DNA of 6,986 nt, taken from Dehalococcoidales bacterium (GTDB lineage Bacteria > Chloroflexota > Dehalococcoidia > E44-bin15). Location of the stretch: assembly GCA_030615555.1 (NCBI GenBank), contig JAUWZB010000044.1, forward strand, positions 1 through 6,986. The letters are read 5' to 3'. The position numbers were made by a program, and so were the translations under genes. Under the pieces are notes generated by a model. The model was not told the DNA's origin. It did not search any database and saw nothing but the letters and a program-made list of their open reading frames with translations. Every line of letters starts with the position of its first letter. The stretch's first letter is position 1. Below are positions 1 to 5,225 of the stretch, one piece after another.

Positions 1-1
1 C

Positions 2-145
2 TCCAAGGAGAGTTTGGGGAAGTATATCTTCCTTATCGACCTGGAGGGTCACCACGACGACCCCCCGGTCAGCGAGGCGCTTCAGCAGGTGCGCGAGAGG
101 ACCTCCCTCTTCAAGGTCTTTGGCTCCTACCCAAGATATAAATAA
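2..145 (+). CDS. pheA: Prephenate dehydratase, C-terminal end (partial)
   Basis: Only the last 47 codons are in the window; the 5' part lies to the left. Frame 2 reads through without a stop to TAA at 143-145. The translation contains the run GKYIFLIDLEGHHDDPPVSE and ends KVFGSYPRYK, which matches the ends of prephenate dehydratases: the regulatory ACT domain strand (Y/F-I-F-L-I-D-L-EGH), a helix of the type EALQQVRERT, and the closing K-V-x-GSYPR. The family converts prephenate to phenylpyruvate in phenylalanine synthesis, in the cytoplasm, and the ACT domain binds phenylalanine for feedback inhibition. The catalytic domain is not visible, so I cannot say whether it is a stand-alone enzyme or fused to chorismate mutase. 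It is the only plus-strand gene and converges on the rest of the window. Its stop codon overlaps the terminator hairpin. Confidence 0.9.
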   Translation, partial: SKESLGKYIFLIDLEGHHDDPPVSEALQQVRERTSLFKVFGSYPRYK

Positions 146-170
146 GCAGGGAGGCCTTGCCTCCCTGCTT
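144..170. terminator. Hairpin terminator between convergent genes
   Basis: A perfect 12-bp inverted repeat: AAGCAGGGAGGC (144-155), a 3-nt loop CTT (156-158), and the exact complement (159-170). The left arm begins inside the TAA stop of the prephenate dehydratase gene. The T-tract is poor on the plus side (CGCTGTTTCA follows) and modest on the minus side (ATTTATATC follows). It lies between the ends of two convergent transcription units, so it can serve both. The stem is strong; use in both directions is inferred. Confidence 0.75.
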
Positions 171-268
171 CGCTGTTTCACCCTTTCGCCCTGAGTTCGA
201 TAAGACCTATCTGAATCAATCCTCCAAATCGAATAGGAATCGTCCCAATTTCTGAAGTGCCAGAGCGA
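171..268. other. Intergenic tail downstream of the YtxH-like gene
   Basis: About 100 bases between the terminator hairpin and the stop of the YtxH-like gene. I found no ATG-initiated reading frame on either strand and no promoter-like pair of boxes. A short inverted repeat CCTAT (206-210) / ATAGG (233-237) is probably chance. This is most likely the 3' untranslated tail of the minus-strand unit. Confidence 0.5.
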
Positions 269-550
269 TTAATCTTCGCTTTCCTTCGTCAACCTTTCCT
301 CGATGTCGGCGCGGGTGCTCCGCGCAGCCTCTCTTCCCTCCTCGATAGCCCGCCTGATTACCTCCCTCGCCCCTCCTAAAACCTCATCCTTAATAAAACT
401 GGCAAGCTCACCTGCCCTGCTACCGACCCCCGCCCCCCCGCGCCCCCCCGGGCGGATCCGCGCCACAAGCCAGATAGTGAGTGCCGCGCCAAGGACTCCT
501 CCGATGATGAGCCCGGTTAGAAAGCCGTGTCCCCTATTCTCCTCGGCCAC
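269..550 (-). CDS. YtxH-like small single-pass membrane protein
   Basis: I place the start at GTG 548-550, giving 93 residues. A longer frame opens at 688, but its extra N-terminus lies wholly inside the upstream gene and is rich in Arg, Ser and Pro, typical of a shadow reading. The GTG is preceded by a strong ribosome site (GAAAGGAGGGGAGGAAAG). Residues 1-8 are polar; residues 9-32 (GFLTGLIIGGVLGAALTIWL and on) form one Gly-rich membrane helix, the hallmark of YtxH-type proteins. A Gly/Arg linker (about 33-46) follows, then a charged, probably amphipathic helix (50-93) rich in Arg and Glu. Family members are small envelope proteins, in Bacillus linked to general stress, with no established biochemical activity. 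It overlaps the upstream DUF948-like gene by 17 nt, so translation is probably coupled. The linker is encoded by two runs of seven G. Confidence 0.75.
   Translation of the reverse strand: MAEENRGHGFLTGLIIGGVLGAALTIWLVARIRPGGRGGAGVGSRAGELASFIKDEVLGGAREVIRRAIEEGREAARSTRADIEERLTKESED
427..452 (-). repeat. G-tract cluster with G-quadruplex potential
   Basis: On the plus strand there are runs of C5 (427-431), C7 (433-439) and C7 (443-449), each separated by 1-3 bases, and then GGG (450-452). On the coding (minus) strand and in the mRNA these are G7, G7 and G5, enough for a four-stranded G-quadruplex if a G7 run is split. The tract encodes the Gly/Arg linker just after the membrane helix of the YtxH-like protein. 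Whether a structure forms is not known. Confidence 0.5.
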
Positions 551-824
551 CTTTCCTCCCCTCCTTTCTCCTGGTAGAGATAAAATCCAAAACCTTAGCG
601 ATCCCTTGCACGATGCCGGCGATGCTGGCCAGTGGCTTGACGACGTCCTGGGATACCGCGGAGGTGATGCTCCGAATATTCCCTGCAATCGCCCTGCCCG
701 AATCGAGGATAGCCCGAATCCTGCGGTAAATCAGAAAGGCAATAAGGGAAAGTAAGATCGTGGCCCCGATGCCCAATATGGCAAAGATAACAATAAATAG
801 ATCGCGCAACTCTGCCAGAGACAT
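534..824 (-). CDS. DUF948/YtxG-like small membrane protein
   Basis: A 96-residue protein starting at ATG 822-824 with AGGGAG six bases upstream (831-836). Residues 1-8 are polar, 9-33 are strongly hydrophobic (IVIFAILGIGATILLSLIAF) and form a single membrane helix, followed by YRRIR, which puts the C-terminus on the cytoplasmic side by the positive-inside rule. The rest (35-84) alternates hydrophobic and polar residues as a long helix, and the tail (85-96) is Arg/Lys/Gly-rich. This layout and the pairing with a YtxH-like gene match the YtxG (DUF948)/YtxH gene pair of Firmicutes, where they belong to stress-response loci. The biochemical role is unknown. It has its own promoter just upstream and a 17-nt overlap with the next gene. 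The family call rests on layout and resemblance, not a profile search. Confidence 0.75.
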   Translation of the reverse strand: MSLAELRDLFIVIFAILGIGATILLSLIAFLIYRRIRAILDSGRAIAGNIRSITSAVSQDVVKPLASIAGIVQGIAKVLDFISTRRKEGRKGGRGE

Positions 825-844
825 TTCTCGCTCCCTAAATCCTT

Positions 845-873
845 ATTATACTATGATCCGAGCATGAAGGCAA
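845..873 (-). promoter_or_regulatory. Sigma70-type promoter for the YtxG/YtxH-like pair
   Basis: Minus strand: -10 TATAAT, a perfect consensus (845-850), and -35 TTGCCT, 4 of 6 (868-873), with a 17-bp spacer. Transcription would start near 838, giving a leader of about 14 bases before the ATG at 824. The boxes lie in the 59-bp gap after the metallo-hydrolase gene, in which I see no terminator hairpin, so read-through from the upstream cluster may add to expression. Confidence 0.7.
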
Positions 874-883
874 ACGGAACCTA

Positions 884-1720
884 TTATGGGACGGTTATCC
901 TGGTGCCCGTGTTATTGAAGAAGAAGGCCTCACCGAGCTGCTGGGCGAGGAGCACGGCGGCGGGCAGCCCGGTGCAATGCGATACCCCAACCCGCTGCAC
1001 CCCAAGTTTCTGGAGGGCAGCGGCAGTGCGGAGCACCCGCTCCTCAGTGGCGCGCGCGAGATGGGTGCCTCCAACGACGGTATGAATCAGCGCCACCCCG
1101 GTTAGCTCTTGGGCGTGGCGCAGGGTATTGATCACGCCGCGATGGGCGCAGCCCAGGATGACCACCAGCCCCTTATCGGTCTTGATGATAAGCGCCCGGT
1201 CGTCCCAGAGCTCATCGAGGCGCCAATCGCCATCCTCCTTGACATACATATCAGGGTCAAGCTCCTCAAATTCCTCGGTCATCGCGATCTCTCCAGTGGT
1301 GACAATGTCATCCGTGATCCAGACTGGCTCCTTGCTCAAGGTAAAAGAGGCCCCAAGGGATTCCAGTTCATTACGGGCGAAAGGTATGCCAATATATCGT
1401 TCCCGCTCGCCGGGGCGGCGCGCATATTTGGGGGCCCATATATCGGGATGGGCAATGACCTCAACCTGTTTTCCGGCCTTGCGCAATACCTCCTTCAGTC
1501 CCCCAGTATGGTCATAGTGACCATGGCTGAGTACGATCTTGTCAATTGTTGATAGATCGATCCCCAGAAGGGCAGCATTATGGGCCGCAGAGATACTTCG
1601 CCCGGCATCGAGCAGAACCCTGATGTTCTCTGTTTCCACAAGGATGCTCAGCCCCAGCTCTGCCAAATGATTGATCTCTCCAGCGGTATTCTCGCTGAGG
1701 GTGGTGATGCGGAACGGCAT
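884..1720 (-). CDS. Metallo-beta-lactamase-fold hydrolase, COG1237 type
   Basis: A 278-residue protein of full family length. It starts at ATG 1718-1720 with a perfect site AAGGAGGT (1726-1733) five bases upstream. The HxHxDH metal motif is SHGHYDHTGG (H66, H68, D70, H71). Further motifs typical of this branch are LLDAG (36-40), GCAHRG (H193), GGTHL (H220) and SHCTG (H248, C249). These together point to the group whose archaeal members are annotated as 7,8-dihydropterin-6-methyl-4-(beta-D-ribofuranosyl)aminobenzene-5'-phosphate synthase, from methanopterin biosynthesis work in Methanocaldococcus. In bacteria without methanopterin the substrate is generally unknown, so I would not carry that name over. 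The protein is expected to be cytoplasmic (no signal peptide) with one or two metals. It is the last gene of the radical SAM-Mrp cluster and follows a 31-codon ORF by 1 nt. Confidence 0.88.
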   Translation of the reverse strand: MPFRITTLSENTAGEINHLAELGLSILVETENIRVLLDAGRSISAAHNAALLGIDLSTIDKIVLSHGHYDHTGGLKEVLRKAGKQVEVIAHPDIWAPKYARRPGERERYIGIPFARNELESLGASFTLSKEPVWITDDIVTTGEIAMTEEFEELDPDMYVKEDGDWRLDELWDDRALIIKTDKGLVVILGCAHRGVINTLRHAQELTGVALIHTVVGGTHLARATEERVLRTAAALQKLGVQRVGVSHCTGLPAAVLLAQQLGEAFFFNNTGTRITVP

Positions 1721-1721
1721 T

Positions 1722-1817
1722 TCAAACCTCCTTCAGGCTAATTTCCCCAGCCCGTATCAAAGAATCCAGCACTATACTGGTAAAATAAGTCAATGCTTGG
1801 TCGAGTATTTGGTTCAT
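1722..1817 (-). CDS. Probable 31-residue small protein upstream of the metallo-hydrolase
   Basis: An ATG at 1815-1817 opens a 31-codon frame closing with TGA at 1722-1724. It begins MNQILDQALTYFTSIVLDSL and ends EISLKEV. It fills nearly all of the 118-bp gap between the Mrp stop (1839) and the metallo-hydrolase start (1720), leaving 21 nt before it and 1 nt after it. GGAG lies about ten bases upstream of the ATG, a moderate ribosome site. Its last codons AAG GAG GTT are the ribosome site of the next gene, so termination here could feed initiation there. The peptide looks like one amphipathic helix without a signal or a clear membrane span. I do not recognise a family. Its neat fit between neighbours supports it; chance is possible at this length. 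Confidence 0.5.
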   Translation of the reverse strand: MNQILDQALTYFTSIVLDSLIRAGEISLKEV

Positions 1818-1838
1818 GCCCTATCTTCTCCGTTGATC

Positions 1839-2849
1839 CTAAGAGGAACGGGACGAGGCTGGCAGCGCCTGGATGAAGGCTGATGACATGGCAATGAAGG
1901 CATCAGAGTTGTAGCGCTCGATCTCGCCGGTGTCGCAGAGCGTGGCGAGCTCCGGGTCTACGGGGAGTTGCCCCAGAAGGGGGGCCTCCGCCTCCCTGGC
2001 CATCTCCTCCCCCCTGCTCCGACCAAAAAGCTCGATCCTCTTTCCCGTCTCCGGGATCACCAGGTAGCTCATATTCTCCACCACCCCTAAGATGGGGATA
2101 TTTAGCTTATTCGCCATATGAACCGCCTTCCGCACTACCATGCTCGCCAGGTCCTGAGGTGTGGAGACGATGATGATGCCTGAAAGGGGGAGCGATTGCA
2201 TCACGGTGAGGGGGATATCGGCGGTGCCCGGGGGCAGGTCAACTAAAAGGTAATCGAGCTTGCCCCAGAGCACCTCCTGCCAGAACTGCGTGATCGCCTT
2301 GGCGAGCAGGGGCCCTCTCCAGATAACGGCATCGTCCTCATGGGGCAAGAGCAGGTTTATGGACATGATCTCGATCCCGGACCTGGTCTCCACCGGCAGG
2401 ATGCCGCCCTCACTTCCCATGGGACGAGCCTTCAGGCCAAACATCTTGGGGATACTGGGGCCGGTGATATCGGCGTCCAGGATGCCTACCTGATAACCCT
2501 GGCGGGTGAGGGCGATGGCGAGCAGGGCAGCGACCAGCGATTTCCCCACACCACCCTTGCCGCTCATCACCGCGACAACACGGTCAAACTCGTTCAGCTC
2601 CTGGGGCGAGCGCTCCACAAGCTCGATGGCTACCTCATTCACCCCGGGGAGCGCCTCAATGGCAGCGCGTACTCTTTCCTGAACGCGCTCCCTCTCAGGA
2701 GCGCTTAGGGCGGTCAAGGCCAGGGTGAGCTTCACCCTTTCCCCAGATACCTCGATGTCCTGAACCATGTTAAGCTGGGGAAGGCTGCGCTTCGGTTCGG
2801 GGAGGAGCACGCCCTTAAGCGCCTCCGCAACATCTTTTTTCAGCTCCAA
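1839..2849 (-). CDS. Mrp/NBP35-type P-loop ATPase lacking Fe-S cysteines
   Basis: A 336-residue protein. Residues 1-75 resemble a MIP18-type (DUF59) domain. Residues 88-330 are the Mrp ATPase: deviant Walker A SGKGGVGKS (96-104, signature K98, K103), DADITGPS (125-132), WRGPL (177-181), switch VDLPPGT (203-209) and ENMSY (258-262). Typical Mrp/ApbC proteins carry and transfer Fe-S clusters on a dimer, using a CxxC pair just after ENMSY. Here that site reads VIPETG (264-269), without cysteine, and the conserved MIP18 Cys (motif TxxGCP) aligns to A50 in LSAP. The only cysteine is C305. ATP binding is thus kept but the usual cluster site is not. The start is unusual: TTG 2847-2849, with GGGAGG about 12 bases upstream; an in-frame CTG at 2853-2855 is better spaced. 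It overlaps the radical SAM gene by about 10 nt, so they are co-transcribed. Function is inferred only broadly. Confidence 0.88.
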   Translation of the reverse strand: MELKKDVAEALKGVLLPEPKRSLPQLNMVQDIEVSGERVKLTLALTALSAPERERVQERVRAAIEALPGVNEVAIELVERSPQELNEFDRVVAVMSGKGGVGKSLVAALLAIALTRQGYQVGILDADITGPSIPKMFGLKARPMGSEGGILPVETRSGIEIMSINLLLPHEDDAVIWRGPLLAKAITQFWQEVLWGKLDYLLVDLPPGTADIPLTVMQSLPLSGIIIVSTPQDLASMVVRKAVHMANKLNIPILGVVENMSYLVIPETGKRIELFGRSRGEEMAREAEAPLLGQLPVDPELATLCDTGEIERYNSDAFIAMSSAFIQALPASSRSS

Positions 2850-4402
2850 GTCCAGATGGATCCTCCCTTCGCCACCTCGCGTTTGAGAAGCCCCATCTGG
2901 ACCAGTCTCTCCATCTCCTCTTCGGCTACATCCAACGGAACGTCCAGCCTTTGGGATACCCGCTGAGCAAGCTGTCCCACCGGATCCTCGCCATCCTTCA
3001 TCCGGCTCAGCCGCTCAATGATATCACCCTTGAGCAGCCTCCAGACAAACTCCGTGCTCGCCTTTCGCCGCACCTCTTCCTTACAGAGGGGATCCCCCTC
3101 CTCAGCCTTACGCTTTATTTCCTCCCATACAAAAGCAACCGCCCGGTCATAATCGGCCATGTGCTCTAGAACCTTTTCCGGGCTCATGGTAGCAGTCTCG
3201 GTAATCGGTTCGTTGGCGTCATACTTCGCCCAGTTTCTAGAAAGGATGCGCAGGCCATAGTCTTCAGGCTTCTCATATAGCTCAGTTCCTGGAAGGGGGG
3301 AGAGCAGGTGGAAACCATATTTGGCATCATAATCCCGGTCAAGCTCCCGGGCAAAAGCCAGCGACTGGCGGGCGGTCTCCGGGCTTTCGCCAGGCAGACC
3401 GAAGATGAAGGAGTTGAAAACATTGATCCCGGCCTTGGTGGCGAGCTTCGTTCCGTTCCTTATATCATCCGGGGTGGTCCCCTTCTTAATGGTCTTCAGG
3501 ATTTCGGGAGAGGCTGACTCCGCGCCATAAAGCAGCCAGGTGCAGCCAGCCTCTTTCATGCTCTTCAGTAAATCCTCGGTTACGGTATCGGCGCGCGCAA
3601 AGACATTCCATCGGAACTTAAGATTGCGCCTGATGATTTCATCACAGACCGCTCGCGCGTGGCGGTGGTTAAGGGTGAAGGTATCATCGACGATGTTTAT
3701 CTTCACGAAGCCGAACTCTTTATGGAGCTGCTCTATCTCATTGACCACCAGCTTGGGGTCGCGAAAGCGGACCCGGCGCCCGAAGAGCCTGGGCCCGGAA
3801 CAAAAGATGCAGCGGTAGGGGCAACCCCTGCTGGTGACTACAGTGCAGGGAGCGCCCAGGGCGCGGTACTTGGAGAGGGGTAAGAGATTACGCGCTGGAA
3901 GGGGGAGTTCATCCAGGTCCTCGATAAGGGGGTGAGGCTCGGTTTTTACCACGCTATTATCCTCACGGAAGGCGATCCCAGCCACCTGTCGAACGTCATT
4001 GCCTTTCTCCAAGGCCCTCACGAGCTCGACCAATGTCTTCTCCCCCTCCCCGATGACTACCACATCGATCCAGCGGGCACGAAGGAGGGTCTCCTTAAGG
4101 GCGAAGCTTGCATGGGGACCACCGAGCATGGTAACGATACGGGGGTCGAAATCCTTACATACCTTCAGGTTTCTGGCAGCAATGGGGTAATTCAGGGTTA
4201 CGGAGGTAGCGCCGACCACCTGAGGCTGATATTCCTCAAGCTTACCCCTGATCTTACGGGCTGAATTCTTGGCTACCAGAAGGTCCAGGATCTGGACCTC
4301 AATATCTTCCCTTTGGAGCACTGCGGCGAGGTAGCTCAAGGAGAGGGGGGGAATGGGGTTCTCTTCAAGGGGATAGGGAGTACTCATGAGAAGAACGCGC
4401 AT
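2840..4402 (-). CDS. Cobalamin-binding-type radical SAM protein
   Basis: I choose ATG 4400-4402 (MRVLLMSTPYPL, 520 residues) because GAGGAGG lies seven bases upstream; an upstream in-frame start at 4447 has no such support and would overlap the promoter. Residues about 1-140 form a Rossmann-like B12-binding domain (start RVLLMSTPYP, PPLSLSYLAA, LGGPHAS, VIGEGEKTL). Then comes the radical SAM core, with the cluster motif SRGCPYRCIFC (C194, C198, C201), VDDTFT, GAESASPEILK and FGLPGES. The C-terminal part (about 420-520) is helical, with a possible winged-helix-like end (LDVPLDVAEEEMERLVQMGL). Such proteins bind a 4Fe-4S cluster and SAM, often methylcobalamin, and perform radical methylations or rearrangements of lipids, tetrapyrroles or natural products. 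The substrate cannot be read from the sequence. It is oxygen-sensitive chemistry, in line with an anaerobe. First gene of the cluster with the Mrp-like ATPase. Confidence 0.9.
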   Translation of the reverse strand: MRVLLMSTPYPLEENPIPPLSLSYLAAVLQREDIEVQILDLLVAKNSARKIRGKLEEYQPQVVGATSVTLNYPIAARNLKVCKDFDPRIVTMLGGPHASFALKETLLRARWIDVVVIGEGEKTLVELVRALEKGNDVRQVAGIAFREDNSVVKTEPHPLIEDLDELPLPARNLLPLSKYRALGAPCTVVTSRGCPYRCIFCSGPRLFGRRVRFRDPKLVVNEIEQLHKEFGFVKINIVDDTFTLNHRHARAVCDEIIRRNLKFRWNVFARADTVTEDLLKSMKEAGCTWLLYGAESASPEILKTIKKGTTPDDIRNGTKLATKAGINVFNSFIFGLPGESPETARQSLAFARELDRDYDAKYGFHLLSPLPGTELYEKPEDYGLRILSRNWAKYDANEPITETATMSPEKVLEHMADYDRAVAFVWEEIKRKAEEGDPLCKEEVRRKASTEFVWRLLKGDIIERLSRMKDGEDPVGQLAQRVSQRLDVPLDVAEEEMERLVQMGLLKREVAKGGSIWTWS

Positions 4403-4435
4403 TGGAATTCCTCCTCGCTTGATGAATGTGTCTCG

Positions 4436-4441
4436 ATTATA
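4436..4441 (-). promoter_or_regulatory. Possible -10 element for the radical SAM cluster
   Basis: The minus strand reads TTTGCTATATAATCG, holding a perfect TATAAT 34 bases upstream of the radical SAM start codon. No good -35 box is found 16-18 bases further up (AGCGAA at the 17-bp spacing), and those bases belong to the end of the upstream membrane-protein gene. No terminator separates the two genes, so the cluster may also be read from the upstream promoter. Confidence 0.4.
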
Positions 4442-4448
4442 TAGCAAA

Positions 4449-5108
4449 TCAACACCTTTCGCTAGATTCCCCTTTATTATGCCCTTTGTCCCCTCTTACG
4501 AATAGCAGGGGATATACTATATCGCTCACACAGCAGGGAATCAACACTGCAAGGAATAAGAACAGGAAGATAAGGGGGAACAGCGGAATCCAATCTGCTG
4601 CCATGAATGCGGTGAAGTAGAATAACGAGGCCCAGGTGCTTAACAAAACATGTCCGGCGTGCGGGAATCTGGTTGTTGGTCGCCAATAAGCAATTGCAAT
4701 GCCCAGGAATGCCAGGGGGTTTACCAGCCACCATTTCTCGATAAAAGGCGGCGGCCAAAAGGGCTTACTTTCAATGTGAAATAACGCCGCTTCTAGGTGG
4801 GGAATTATCGCATCGCTTAATGTCGCGATCCCGATTGCCCCGGTATAACCAATCAGGATCGCCGCCCAGAGTTTACCCTTGCCATGTAGTCTATATATAG
4901 CTGTGGTCACCAGAGCGCTCAATAAAACATGGATGGGATGTAAGGTGTAAAAAACTGTCTCGGAAATCCCGTGAGGAACGCTGCCAAAAACTATGATGAC
5001 CAGGACAATGAGGCCTGTTAACGCCCCAAAAGCGGTAAAGGGAATATGTCTTGAGAGTTCTTTGGTGATTAGCTTCCATTGCGCCGCCCTTTCCACTTTC
5101 AGCGTCAT
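4449..5108 (-). CDS. Polytopic membrane protein of unknown function
   Basis: A 219-residue protein with about six hydrophobic segments: 23-43, 51-72, 79-98, 126-142, 152-170 and 174-197. Residues 1-20 are polar and basic; the tail (205-219) is charged. Between and inside the segments are polar residues unusual for plain membrane helices: HPIH (57-60), SDAIIPH (98-104), FPHAGH (148-153) and PCCVSDIVYP (191-200). Two of these share an SD-I-(I/V)-x-P pattern. I have a loose memory of similar proteins in anaerobic bacteria, but no functional name. The His/Asp/Cys set would suit metal or heme binding, or proton coupling; this is inference. The start is ATG 5106-5108; AAGG sits close to it with only two bases between, so the exact start is uncertain and a GTG at codon 5 is possible. 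It is preceded by a promoter with an operator-like palindrome. Confidence 0.75.
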   Translation of the reverse strand: MTLKVERAAQWKLITKELSRHIPFTAFGALTGLIVLVIIVFGSVPHGISETVFYTLHPIHVLLSALVTTAIYRLHGKGKLWAAILIGYTGAIGIATLSDAIIPHLEAALFHIESKPFWPPPFIEKWWLVNPLAFLGIAIAYWRPTTRFPHAGHVLLSTWASLFYFTAFMAADWIPLFPLIFLFLFLAVLIPCCVSDIVYPLLFVRGDKGHNKGESSERC

Positions 5109-5125
5109 TTCCTTAATTTTGTGTG

Positions 5126-5149
5126 AATTATGAGCATATGCCCATAATT
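5126..5149. promoter_or_regulatory. 24-nt palindrome, likely operator
   Basis: A near-perfect dyad: outer arms AATTATG (5126-5132) and CATAATT (5143-5149) around a fully self-complementary core GCATATGC (5134-5141), with one mismatched pair (A5133 against C5142). Eleven of twelve pairs match and there is no loop, which suits a homodimeric DNA-binding protein rather than an RNA hairpin. It covers the end of the -10 region and the expected transcription start of the membrane protein gene, where a bound repressor would block initiation. No regulator gene lies in the window, so the binding protein is unknown. Confidence 0.6.
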
Positions 5150-5177
5150 ATCTTACCATTGGTGCCACCTTTGTCAA
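5150..5177 (-). promoter_or_regulatory. Promoter for the unknown membrane protein gene
   Basis: Minus strand: a perfect -35 TTGACA (5172-5177) followed at 16 bp by TAAGAT (5150-5155, 4 of 6). An alternative -10, GATAAT (5147-5152, 5 of 6), gives a 19-bp spacer. Transcription would begin near 5140-5143, giving a leader of about 32-35 bases before the ATG at 5108. The perfect -35 makes a promoter likely; which -10 is used is open. Confidence 0.6.
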
Positions 5178-5180
5178 TGG
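5156..5180. repeat. Inverted repeat across the -35 region
   Basis: CCATTG (5156-5161) and CAATGG (5175-5180) are exact inverted copies separated by 13 bases. They flank the promoter spacer, the right arm overlapping the -35 box. The centre is about 30 bases from the centre of the neighbouring palindrome, near three helical turns. It could be a second, weaker protein-binding site or chance. Confidence 0.35.
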
Positions 5181-5225
5181 GTTAGTAGGTTCTAGCTTGG
5201 AATCTCTAACCTTTGATTCAGCGGG

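Noticed and set aside
551..688. N-terminal extension of the YtxH-like protein to 139 residues
   Set aside because: The extension lies fully within the DUF948-like gene and reads as low-complexity; the GTG at 550 has a much better ribosome site directly before the conserved membrane helix.
303..755. 150-codon plus-strand reading frame
   Set aside because: It runs antisense to both YtxG/YtxH-like genes, its product is Pro/Ser/Arg-rich without domain features, and the minus-strand genes have good ribosome sites and family-like layouts.
1109..1552. 147-codon and 129-codon plus-strand frames
   Set aside because: Both lie antisense to the metallo-hydrolase, whose motifs are unmistakable; neither has a recognisable motif or ribosome site.
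884..1720. Naming the metallo-hydrolase as a methanopterin biosynthesis enzyme
   Set aside because: The name comes from archaeal relatives; no methanopterin pathway gene is visible here, so only the fold and family are supported.
1762..1800. TTGACT and TATAGT boxes on the minus strand upstream of the metallo-hydrolase
   Set aside because: They are only 11 bases apart, too close for a sigma70 promoter, and no acceptable -35 lies at 17 bases from TATAGT.
2340..2708. 122-codon plus-strand frame
   Set aside because: Antisense shadow of the Mrp ATPase domain.
3932..4264. 110-codon plus-strand frame
   Set aside because: Antisense shadow of the B12-binding domain of the radical SAM protein.
5180..5219. 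Inverted repeats GGTTAG/CTAACC and GAATC/GATTC as a terminator after the permease gene
   Set aside because: Stems of only 5-6 bp with 10-20-base loops and no T-tract on the minus strand.
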